A stretch of DNA of 18,608 nt, from positions 1 through 18,608 of the forward strand of contig JAHHQV010000052.1 in assembly GCA_020026175.1 (NCBI GenBank), written 5' to 3'. Positions 1 through 6,010 of this stretch are shown one piece after another. Numbering within the stretch: the first letter of the stretch is position 1; every line of letters starts with the position of its first letter. Origin of the DNA: Phocaeicola sp. GTDB lineage: Bacteria; Bacteroidota; Bacteroidia; Bacteroidales; Bacteroidaceae. The position numbers and the translations under genes were made by a program. The notes under the pieces were generated by a model. The model had not been told where the DNA came from and did not search any database. It saw only the letters and a program-made list of their open reading frames with translations.

Positions 1-367
1 GCTCCCCGACCGATGAGTTTTTATCAAAACGTTGCGTTTCTATTTGGATTCTTCATATTAAAGCCGAAATGCTTAAGTATATTCTTTAAATGAGAACTCT
101 ATTTCTATAAATGTAAGTTACAATTCTATAGATTAAAGTTTGATTTGTATGAATGAAACTTTCATTTGTAGAAAATGCAGGGTTAGATCAGTATTATCGT
201 TTTAGCATGAAAGAGATTTCATGTCAATGATATTTTTTCATGACTTTGTCAGTGTGTACTCGGCTCTTAATTCCTCCTCTTCAGATTGATTTGGGGCATA
301 AATCAGCCTGTTTTTAGCCTTTTCGGAGTATTTTTGAAAAAAAAGTTTCATTTTTTTTCGTGAAAAG
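1..367. other. Gene-free A/T-rich stretch left of the tRNA promoter
   Basis: I see no convincing coding region here. The only open frame of note is a 62-codon minus-strand frame that runs into the tRNA leader, and it has no family signature. The stretch holds two inverted repeats with the same arm core: AATGAAA-c-TTTCATT at 152-166 and CATGAAA-gaga-TTTCATG at 206-223. A looser TTTCA...TGAAA pair lies near 346-366. Their role is unknown. Confidence 0.6.
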
Positions 368-399
368 TTTGCAGAATAAAAAATAAGCATTACCTTTGC
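368..399 (+). promoter_or_regulatory. Bacteroidetes-type promoter of the tRNA gene
   Basis: A TTTG element (368-371) is followed after 19 bp by TACCTTTGC (391-399), matching the Bacteroidetes -33 TTTG / -7 TAnnTTTG pattern. Transcription would begin around 405-407, about 20 nt before the mature tRNA 5' end. It is one of the best promoter matches in the window. Confidence 0.75.
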
Positions 400-427
400 A
401 TCGCAATCGAAAATAAAACGGTTCATC

Positions 428-501
428 GGACTTGTAGCTCAGTTGGTTAGAGCAACAGACTCATAATCTGGAGGTCCCTGGTTCAAGCCCAGGCTGGTCC
501 A
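428..501 (+). tRNA. tRNA with CAU anticodon, probably elongator tRNA-Met
   Basis: A 74-nt cloverleaf can be folded by eye. The acceptor 5' strand is GGACTTG (428-434), the D arm is GCTC...GAGC, and the anticodon loop CTCATAA carries CAT. The variable loop is AGGTC, the T arm is CCTGG-TTCAAGC-CCAGG, and the 3' acceptor strand CTGGTCC is followed by discriminator A at 501. CCA is not encoded. It is not the initiator type, because the first acceptor pair is G-C and the anticodon stem lacks the three G-C pairs. A CAU tRNA could instead be tRNA-Ile2, read as AUA after lysidine modification, but the D-arm wording resembles elongator Met. The acceptor has a U-U mismatch at pair 6-67 and the anticodon stem an A-G mismatch at 27-43; both are unusual but tolerable. 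It is a single-gene transcript with its own promoter and terminator. Confidence 0.93.
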
Positions 502-506
502 CGAAG

Positions 507-542
507 AAAAGGCATCTGCAATTACTTGTAGATGCCTTTTTT
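507..542 (+). terminator. Rho-independent terminator of the tRNA gene
   Basis: The arms at 507-521 and 526-540 form a 15-bp stem (core GGCATCTGCAA / TTGTAGATGCC, one G-U pair) closed by a 4-nt TTAC loop and followed by a T run ending at 542. It starts six bases after the tRNA, so the tRNA is probably transcribed alone. Confidence 0.92.
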
Positions 543-582
543 GTTTGCGGATACGAAATACTATTCGTTGTTTAAACAGGTT

Positions 583-688
583 TATTACATTTGTTTATAT
601 CTGTAGATTTTGTAAATATTCACAATGTAATAGGTTGATTTATAGCGACTATTGGAGTTATTAACAGTCTGTGTACAACTGTTGATAA
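583..688. repeat. Two inverted repeats upstream of the AraC-type regulator gene
   Basis: A perfect 9-bp inverted repeat has arms TATTACATT (583-591) and AATGTAATA (624-632). A second dyad has 11-bp arms TTATTAACAGT (658-668) and ACTGTTGATAA (678-688), with one G-T pair and a 9-nt spacer that includes TGTACA. Both lie between the tRNA terminator and the regulator promoter, where operator sites would be expected. No binding protein can be named from the sequence. Confidence 0.5.
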
Positions 689-712
689 CTATGTTTTTTT
701 CCTGTGTATATA

Positions 713-742
713 TTGTTGCCAAACTAAATGTTCATATCTTTG
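713..742 (+). promoter_or_regulatory. Promoter of the AraC-type regulator gene
   Basis: TATCTTTG at 735-742 is an exact TAnnTTTG -7 element, with TTG-containing -33 candidates at 713-718 about 17-20 bp upstream. Transcription would begin near 750. The -7 element lies downstream of the ATG at 728, so it rules out 728 as start for this transcript and favours the ATG at 767. Confidence 0.65.
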
Positions 743-766
743 TATATATTGTTTTTTTTTATTGTT

Positions 767-1654
767 ATGGAAGAAATTAGGAATATAAATCTGGCAGACA
801 TGCTGGAAGGAAAGAAATGTATAAACTTTTTTCTTGAAGATCTGAAAACTTGGTTCGGGCAGTTTGATTCAAAGGTTTGCCGTTCAAACTTCTATCAGCT
901 TCTTGTATTAGAAGAAGGAAAGGCTGACATAACCCTCGACTTTGTGGACGGTTCGTTGGAGGCACCTGCTGCTGCGGTTATTTTCCCGCAACAGCTTAGC
1001 AGGGTGGAATTATCGGACGATGCAGTGGGCAGACTTGTTGCCTTTGATGATATGGTGTTCTGTTCGGATATATTGGCTACAGAACTGAAAGTATATAATA
1101 TAGGTATACATCATAAGTTGAACAAAGTTTCTTTTTGTGGAAGTGAAGATGAATTTTCGGCGGTAGTTAACATCCTTGACAATATAGCAGATGTTTATTT
1201 TTCGGATATAAATATGGTGAGGAAGATGCAGATTAAGTTCATGATAAAGGTTGTAATATTCAAGTTGCTCGACAAGGCTCCTTCCATTGAGGTGTCTTCC
1301 GTATCGGACAGGGATATATCATATTATGCAGATTTCCGCAAGATGGTAGACGAGAATTTTATGACTGAAAGAAAGCTTGGGTTTTATTGTGACAGGCTTG
1401 GTATATCATCAAAGAAACTGACTTCTTTGTGCTCGCAGTATGGCGATATATCCCCACTTGGGATAATTCATGAACGACTGGAACTTGAAATAAAGAAATG
1501 TTTTATTACAGAGTCGCTCACTTTGAAGGAAATGGCTTTCAAGTTCGGGTTTTCTTCGCAATCGGCTCTCAATAAGTTTATCGATACCAAGTTTGGCATG
1601 ACCCCTACGTCTTTCAAGGAATATCTGATGCATGTTGCGGCAGGCAAATATTAG
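767..1654 (+). CDS. AraC-family transcriptional regulator
   Basis: A 295-residue DNA-binding regulator. The C-terminal ~95 residues form the double helix-turn-helix of the AraC/XylS family. The first helix-turn-helix is around residues 201-225. The second, around 251-275, has the typical LTLKEMAFKFGFSSQSALNK pattern followed by FGMTPTSFKEY. Residues 1-180 would be the sensor/dimerisation part, with no ligand pocket I can name and no membrane segment. The frame is open back to an ATG at 728, giving 13 extra, mostly hydrophobic residues. A good -7 promoter element lies inside that extension, so 767 is preferred. The gene is followed after 99 bp by an iron-dependent alcohol dehydrogenase on the same strand, with tandem direct repeats in between. 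By analogy with E. coli YqhC and YqhD, it probably controls that gene. The inducer is unknown. Confidence 0.88.
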   Translation: MEEIRNINLADMLEGKKCINFFLEDLKTWFGQFDSKVCRSNFYQLLVLEEGKADITLDFVDGSLEAPAAAVIFPQQLSRVELSDDAVGRLVAFDDMVFCSDILATELKVYNIGIHHKLNKVSFCGSEDEFSAVVNILDNIADVYFSDINMVRKMQIKFMIKVVIFKLLDKAPSIEVSSVSDRDISYYADFRKMVDENFMTERKLGFYCDRLGISSKKLTSLCSQYGDISPLGIIHERLELEIKKCFITESLTLKEMAFKFGFSSQSALNKFIDTKFGMTPTSFKEYLMHVAAGKY

Positions 1655-1658
1655 CCAT

Positions 1659-1693
1659 TCCTTATTTTATAAATCATCATCCTTATTTTATAA
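1659..1693 (+). promoter_or_regulatory. Tandem 14-bp direct repeats, probable AraC-type operator
   Basis: TCCTTATTTTATAA occurs twice without mismatch, at 1659-1672 and 1680-1693. The 21-bp period equals two helical turns. The second copy abuts the position expected for the -33 element of the dehydrogenase promoter. Direct repeats about 21 bp apart next to the core promoter are the classic arrangement for AraC-family activators such as araI1/araI2. That the regulator encoded immediately upstream binds here is inference. Confidence 0.65.
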
Positions 1694-1715
1694 CCTGCTA
1701 CTGCCAGATACTGGG

Positions 1716-1724
1716 TAACTTTGC
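1716..1724 (+). promoter_or_regulatory. -7 element of the alcohol dehydrogenase promoter
   Basis: TAACTTTGC matches TAnnTTTG and would place the start of transcription near 1731, about 23 nt before the ATG. No good TTTG element sits 19-21 bp upstream; the region reads ACCTGC. A weak -33 fits a promoter that needs an activator bound to the adjacent direct repeats. Confidence 0.65.
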
Positions 1725-1753
1725 AGCAGAATTAAAAATACTAAATTTTATAT

Positions 1754-2905
1754 ATGGCAAAATTATTTGGAACTCCTGAATTATATCATGGAGCAGGTTC
1801 TTTGGAAGAGTTGAAAAATATAAAGGGGAAAAAGGCTGTTATAGTGACAGGTGGAAGCTCGGTAGTGAAGAACGGTACTTTGGCTAAGGTGGAAGCTTAT
1901 CTTGGCGAGGCAGGTATAGAATATTGTGTATTCAGCGGTGTTGAGGCTGACCCTTCGATTGATACTGTGAAGCGTGGCGCCGAAATGTTTAATGAGTTTC
2001 AGCCTGACTGGGTTATCGGACTTGGTGGATGTTCTGCCATTGATGCAGGAAAGGCTATGTGGGCTTTGTACGAACATCCTGATTTGACTTTCGAACAGAT
2101 GGTAAAGGTGTGCGGTATTCCTCCTTTGCGCAATAAGGCTCGTTTTATTGCTATACCATCTACTAGCGGTACTGGTACTGAAATTACGGCTTTGGCTGTT
2201 ATTACTGATCGTGAAACTCAGGTGAAATATCCTTTGGTGTCGTACGAATTGTTGCCTGACATTGCTATAGTGGATGGTGAATTGTGTAAGACTATGCCTG
2301 CAAGTGTAACTGCAAACACAGGTCTTGATGCTCTTACTCACAGCGTAGAGGCATACGTGTCGAATATAGATGACAATTATGCCGATGCTTTTGCAAAGGG
2401 TGGTATATCGCTTATATTTGACAACTTGAAGAAGGCTGTGGATGAGCCTGAAAATGTAACGTCTAGACAGAATATGCATGATGCTTCGTGTCTTGGAGGT
2501 TATGCGTTTACAAATGCCTGGTTGGGTATAGCACATTCTATGGCCCATCAGATAGGGGGTACTTTCCATATTCCTCATGGTTGTGCCAATGCTATAGTTC
2601 TACCAAGTGTAGTACGTTTCAATTCGGTATCTACAGGGCGTTATGCAGATTTGGCGCATCTTGTAGGCAAGACTACTAGCGAGGAATTTGCCGTTGCTAT
2701 TGAAGATTTGAGAAGTAGTGTGAATGTAGCTGCATGCATAAAGGATTGTGGCGTTGCAGAAGAAGACTGGAATCGTGAAATAGACCGTATGGCCGAAGCT
2801 GCTATGGCCGATCCATGTACAAGTTTCAATCCTCGTGTCATTACTCTTGATGAGATGAAGAAGATGTTTGCAGCTGTATACAATGGTGATAAGGTTGCTT
2901 TCTGA
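1754..2905 (+). CDS. Iron-containing alcohol dehydrogenase
   Basis: A 383-residue group III (Fe-dependent) alcohol dehydrogenase, expected in the cytosol, that interconverts an alcohol and an aldehyde or ketone with NAD(P). The N-terminal dinucleotide-binding half shows GGSS at 33-36 and GLGGCSAIDAGKA at 89-101. PSTSGTGTE at 135-143 is the usual nucleotide/phosphate loop. The metal site is complete: D192 and H196 in LDALTHSVEAY, H261 in AHSMAHQIGG and H275 in HIPHGCANA, matching the Asp-His-His-His set of FucO-type enzymes. The length is normal for the family. It stands alone between its own promoter and a terminator shared with nadK, behind an AraC-type regulator and tandem operator-like repeats, so it is probably inducible. 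The substrate cannot be read from the sequence; butanol, propanediol, lactaldehyde and general aldehyde-detoxifying reductases all share these motifs. Confidence 0.92.
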   Translation: MAKLFGTPELYHGAGSLEELKNIKGKKAVIVTGGSSVVKNGTLAKVEAYLGEAGIEYCVFSGVEADPSIDTVKRGAEMFNEFQPDWVIGLGGCSAIDAGKAMWALYEHPDLTFEQMVKVCGIPPLRNKARFIAIPSTSGTGTEITALAVITDRETQVKYPLVSYELLPDIAIVDGELCKTMPASVTANTGLDALTHSVEAYVSNIDDNYADAFAKGGISLIFDNLKKAVDEPENVTSRQNMHDASCLGGYAFTNAWLGIAHSMAHQIGGTFHIPHGCANAIVLPSVVRFNSVSTGRYADLAHLVGKTTSEEFAVAIEDLRSSVNVAACIKDCGVAEEDWNREIDRMAEAAMADPCTSFNPRVITLDEMKKMFAAVYNGDKVAF

Positions 2906-3016
2906 TAAATAGTATCGGTGATTTACTGATATATGGAGATGTTATAATGTCTGTCAGGAAGAATGATATTGTAATAGCTTCGGATTGAGGCATAGGTATT
3001 AGCATCTATAATATGA

Positions 3017-3081
3017 AGAGCGTGTTTGAATTTTGCCGGAACATTAATCTGGTGTCTTTCAAACACGCTCTAATCTTTTTT
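3017..3081 (+). terminator. Shared terminator between the convergent dehydrogenase and nadK genes
   Basis: Perfect 14-bp arms AGAGCGTGTTTGAA (3017-3030) and TTCAAACACGCTCT (3058-3071) enclose a 27-nt loop, within which CCGGA and TCTGG can pair further. A T run at 3076-3081 follows on the + strand and overlaps the nadK stop codon. On the minus strand the hairpin lies just after the nadK stop but is followed by mixed A/T, so termination in that direction may be weaker. Confidence 0.85.
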
Positions 3082-3985
3082 ATAATCTGTTGTCGGCTCC
3101 CCACATCATCTTCTCTTTCAATGTATTGAAGAAAGTCTGATTGCAGCGTTTTACAATCTTTATGTTGTGTGAGGCACGGCGTATTGTCAGTTTTGTTCCT
3201 TCATGGCAGCTTTCGCTTCTTCCGTCTATAGCAATAAGGAAATTGTGGCTTCGGCTTTCTATTTCGAGAGTTATTTCCCAGTCGTCGCGTATCACTATCG
3301 GTCTGACGTTAAGGCTGTGAGGGGCTACTGCGGTTATACTTATAGTGCCGCTTTGAGGAACAAGTATCGGACCGCCTACGCTAAGTGAATATCCTGTAGA
3401 ACCGGTTGGTGTGGATATAATTAGTCCGTCTGCCTGATAGATGTTCAGCAGTTCGTTGTTTACGTATGCTTTTATGCTAATCATTGAGGAACTGTCTCTT
3501 TTCAGCACAGCTATTTCATTAAGTGCATAAGGTGTTCCTTTTAATATATTTTTTTCGCATGTGAGCTTTAATACTCTTCTGTCTTCGGCAATATATTTGT
3601 CTTGGTATATATCGTCAAAGACTTCTTGCATCTGATCTGGAGATACAGCCGCAAGAAATCCCAGTCGTCCGGTGTTTACTCCTAAGATTGGTATCTCTTT
3701 TTTCTCTATTCTGCTTGCTGTCCTGAGGAATGTTCCGTCTCCTCCTATGCTCAGAGCCATGTCGGCTTCAAATCTGTTGCCTCTGAAAGTGTTTAGTCCG
3801 CTCAGATCAATGTTTGTGTGTATTTTTAAAAACTCGTAAAATTCATTGCAAATGGATATTTCGGCATTCTTGCTGCGCAAGATATCAAGCAAATTATTTA
3901 CATGTGATGATTTGTGTTCTTGATAAGTATTCCCGAATATGGCAAATTTTATTCTTTTATGCATATGATGTACTTTTTCTATCAT
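3080..3985 (-). CDS. nadK: NAD kinase
   Basis: Phosphorylates NAD+ to NADP+ using ATP (or polyphosphate in some homologues) in the cytosol. The 301-residue protein shows the full family signature. GGDGTFLR at 81-88 includes the catalytic Asp82. NTGRLGF is at 104-110 and ALNE at 154-157. DGLIISTPTGSTGYS at 186-200 is the NAD-binding loop, and the ITAVAPHSLNVRP strand spans 217-229. The start is uncertain: an in-frame ATG at 3964 (MHKRIKFAIFGNTY) gives 294 residues and places the first beta strand at the N terminus, as in close relatives; the longer start is listed here. It is divergent from pdxJ across a short gap with interlocking promoters, and convergent with the dehydrogenase gene. The nadK-pdxJ divergence is, as far as I recall, common in Bacteroides. 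Confidence 0.94.
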   Translation of the reverse strand: MIEKVHHMHKRIKFAIFGNTYQEHKSSHVNNLLDILRSKNAEISICNEFYEFLKIHTNIDLSGLNTFRGNRFEADMALSIGGDGTFLRTASRIEKKEIPILGVNTGRLGFLAAVSPDQMQEVFDDIYQDKYIAEDRRVLKLTCEKNILKGTPYALNEIAVLKRDSSSMISIKAYVNNELLNIYQADGLIISTPTGSTGYSLSVGGPILVPQSGTISITAVAPHSLNVRPIVIRDDWEITLEIESRSHNFLIAIDGRSESCHEGTKLTIRRASHNIKIVKRCNQTFFNTLKEKMMWGADNRL

Positions 3986-4002
3986 TTTTTTTAACCTGCT
4001 AA

Positions 4003-4036
4003 TTGGTCGTGTTATAATAAATACTGCTAACTTTGC
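4003..4036 (+). promoter_or_regulatory. pdxJ promoter
   Basis: TAACTTTGC at 4028-4036 is an exact -7 element, with TTGG at 4003-4006 as a -33 candidate 21 bp upstream. The predicted start of transcription is near 4043, leaving a leader of about 30 nt before the pdxJ ATG. It would also serve the closely spaced genes downstream. Confidence 0.72.
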
Positions 4037-4049
4037 ATTTTATAGGATA

Positions 4050-4081
4050 CAAAGATATAAATTTTCATGCAACATGACTAA
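4050..4081 (-). promoter_or_regulatory. nadK promoter, interlocked with the pdxJ promoter
   Basis: Read on the minus strand, TATCTTTG (4057 down to 4050) is an exact -7 element. TTAG (4081 down to 4078), 20 bp upstream, is a three-of-four -33 match inside the first codons of pdxJ. The predicted start is near 4043, essentially the same place as the pdxJ start on the other strand, so each transcript would run through the other promoter's -7 element. Confidence 0.5.
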
Positions 4082-4787
4082 ATTAAGTGTAAATATCAAC
4101 AAGGTTGCTACCTTGAGAAATGCCAGAGGGGGGAATAATCCTAATGTGGAGAAAGTAGCATTAGATTGTGAGGCTTTCGGAGCCGAGGGTATAACTGTGC
4201 ATCCTCGTCCGGATGAGAGACATATAAGATATTCGGATGTATATGCGTTAAGACCTCAACTTAGAACTGAATTTAATATAGAAGGTTATCCTTCTGATGA
4301 TTTTATAGATTTGGTTCTTAAAGTCAAACCTCATCAGGTGACACTGGTCCCTGATGCTCCCGACCAGATTACATCCAATTCAGGATGGAATACAAAGACA
4401 AACCGGACATTCTTGTCGGAACTTATGGAGACTTTCGGCAATGCCGGCATCAGAACATCAATATTTGTGGGTACTGACATCGAAATGATAGAGTATGCAG
4501 CAAAAGCAGGTGCCGATAGAGTGGAACTTTATACAGAACCATATGCAAGCCTTTATCACAAGAGTCCTGAGGAGGCTATAGCCCCTTTTGTAGAGGCTGC
4601 AAAAGTGGTCAGAAAGCTGGGAATGGGACTTAATGCAGGTCATGACTTGAGCTTGGAGAACTTGAAATATTTCCATCATAATATTCCTTGGCTTGACGAG
4701 GTCTCTATTGGACATGCCTTGATATGCGATGCGCTATATCTTGGACTTAAGAAAACTATTGAAGAATATAAAAACTGCCTTCTTTGA
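4074..4787 (+). CDS. pdxJ: Pyridoxine 5'-phosphate synthase
   Basis: Condenses 1-deoxy-D-xylulose 5-phosphate with 3-amino-2-oxopropyl phosphate to give pyridoxine 5'-phosphate, the ring-forming step of DXP-dependent vitamin B6 synthesis. The 237-residue protein is a TIM barrel with NINKVATLRNARGG at 7-20, ITVHPRPDERHIRY at 40-53 (catalytic His43 and phosphate-binding Arg), Glu70, LNAGHDLSLENL at 186-197 with His190, and SIGHALI at 211-217 as the C-terminal phosphate loop. The E. coli equivalents are His45, Glu72 and His193, so the active site is intact. The ATG follows its promoter by about 30 nt. The stop is two bases before the exbB ATG (TGATTATG), which implies cotranscription. Its co-substrate, DXP, also feeds the MEP pathway that contains IspD, encoded downstream. 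Confidence 0.96.
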   Translation: MTKLSVNINKVATLRNARGGNNPNVEKVALDCEAFGAEGITVHPRPDERHIRYSDVYALRPQLRTEFNIEGYPSDDFIDLVLKVKPHQVTLVPDAPDQITSNSGWNTKTNRTFLSELMETFGNAGIRTSIFVGTDIEMIEYAAKAGADRVELYTEPYASLYHKSPEEAIAPFVEAAKVVRKLGMGLNAGHDLSLENLKYFHHNIPWLDEVSIGHALICDALYLGLKKTIEEYKNCLL

Positions 4788-4789
4788 TT

Positions 4790-5509
4790 ATGATTACAAT
4801 GACTTTACTTGCTGCAGCGCAAATGGCTGCAGACTCTTTGTCCGGAGCAAATCCGGTATTGACTCCTGTTGTATCTGGCGAGGCTCAGATGAATCTTTGG
4901 GAAATGGCATGCAAGGGTGGATGGATTATGATTGTTCTTGCCGTAATGTCTGTTATAGCTTTCTACATCTTTTTCGAGCGCGCTTTCGCTATTCGTAAGG
5001 CGGGAAAGGATGACCCTTTGTTTATGGACAGAATACGTGACTATATAAAAAGCGGTGAAATAAAATCGGCTATCAATTATTGCCGTATTACAAATACTCC
5101 TTCTGCAAGGATGATTGAAAAAGGTATAACACGTATGGGACGTCCAGTCTCTGATATTCAGGCAGCTATAGAGAATACAGGAAACATTGAAGTGGCTAAA
5201 CTTGAAAACGGGCTGTCTATAATGGCAACAATTTCAAGCGGAGCACCGATGATAGGTTTCTTGGGTACTGTTACGGGTATGGTACAGGCTTTCTGGAATA
5301 TGGCCAATGCTGGTAACAATATAGACATAACTCTGTTGTCGAGCGGTATATACGAAGCTATGATTACTACAGTGGGAGGACTCGTTGTGGGTATCCTTAC
5401 AATGTTTGCCTATAATCACTTGGTGTATAGAGTGGATAAGGTGGTGAGCCAAATGGAAGCACGTACTATGGCTTTTATGGATTTATTGAATGAACCTTCT
5501 GAAAAATAA
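4790..5509 (+). CDS. exbB: ExbB/TolQ/MotA-type proton channel protein
   Basis: Inner-membrane subunit of a proton-motive-force-driven motor that, with ExbD and TonB, energises transport at the outer membrane. From the ATG at 4790 it has 239 residues. The first membrane span is around 45-62, followed by a cytoplasmic stretch of about 80 residues. Spans two and three are around 144-166 (SSGAPMIGFLGTVTGMVQAF, the best conserved family motif) and 187-208 (AMITTVGGLVVGILTMF). A TTG six bases upstream is in frame but overlaps the pdxJ stop, and the ATG fits better. An ATG at 4799 is also possible. The exbD and tonB genes follow. The motif family also covers TolQ, but the linked TonB-like protein favours ExbB. 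Confidence 0.88.
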   Translation: MITMTLLAAAQMAADSLSGANPVLTPVVSGEAQMNLWEMACKGGWIMIVLAVMSVIAFYIFFERAFAIRKAGKDDPLFMDRIRDYIKSGEIKSAINYCRITNTPSARMIEKGITRMGRPVSDIQAAIENTGNIEVAKLENGLSIMATISSGAPMIGFLGTVTGMVQAFWNMANAGNNIDITLLSSGIYEAMITTVGGLVVGILTMFAYNHLVYRVDKVVSQMEARTMAFMDLLNEPSEK

Positions 5510-5515
5510 TTGCTT

Positions 5516-5932
5516 ATGGCACTTAAACGCAGACAGAAAATATCGCCGGGATTCAGCATGTCGTCTATGACAGACTTGATATTCCTGCTGCTGATATTTT
5601 TTATGATAACTTCTACTATGGTATCGCCCAATGCTATAAAGGTGTTGTTGCCACAGGGATCTCAACAGACTTCGGCCAAGCCTTTGGCAAGGGTTATCAT
5701 AGACAAGAACCTGAATTATTACGGAACTTTCGGCAATGAAGATGAAATGCCTCTCTTGCTTGAAGAAGTTCCGGCTTTCTTGCAGAATTGCGCACAGAAA
5801 GAGCCTGAAATGTATGTAGCTCTTTATGCTGATGAATCTGTGCCTTACAGAGAAATAGTCAGTATACTTAATATAGCCAACGAAAATCATTTCAAGATGG
5901 TGCTTGCTACACGCAGGCCTGACAGAAAGTAG
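5516..5932 (+). CDS. exbD: ExbD/TolR-family biopolymer transport protein
   Basis: The 138-residue partner of the ExbB channel. A basic N terminus (residues 4-8) precedes one membrane span with the family pattern SMSSMTDLIFLLLIFFMITS around 14-33. Asp20 sits at the position of the proton-carrying aspartate of ExbD/TolR. The remaining ~100 residues would be periplasmic. The frame opens with a TTG immediately after the exbB stop, but the ATG six bases later (5516) gives the usual N terminus. Only one exbD copy is present; I recall some Bacteroidetes clusters carrying two. The gene is six bases from exbB and 78 bases from tonB, so one transcript is likely. Confidence 0.88.
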   Translation: MALKRRQKISPGFSMSSMTDLIFLLLIFFMITSTMVSPNAIKVLLPQGSQQTSAKPLARVIIDKNLNYYGTFGNEDEMPLLLEEVPAFLQNCAQKEPEMYVALYADESVPYREIVSILNIANENHFKMVLATRRPDRK

Positions 5933-6010
5933 GTCATTGCTCTTTCTTGACATTGGTCTGAAATGGAAAATGAGGGCTTGACAGTTCTAAACTTATAAAA
6001 ATATAGAATC

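Noticed and set aside
428..542. tRNA gene as an attachment site for an integrated element
   Set aside because: No integrase is nearby, no repeat of the tRNA 3' end was seen elsewhere in the window, and a normal terminator follows directly.
1781..2578. 265-codon open frame on the minus strand inside the dehydrogenase gene
   Set aside because: It is antisense to a gene with a complete set of family motifs, has no recognisable domain, and its Arg/Ser/His-rich composition is typical of a shadow frame.
5963..5998. 11-codon frame just before tonB that could look like a leader peptide
   Set aside because: It is in frame with tonB but ends at TAA with no run of regulatory codons and no attenuator hairpin after it; probably chance. 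It does show that tonB cannot start further upstream.
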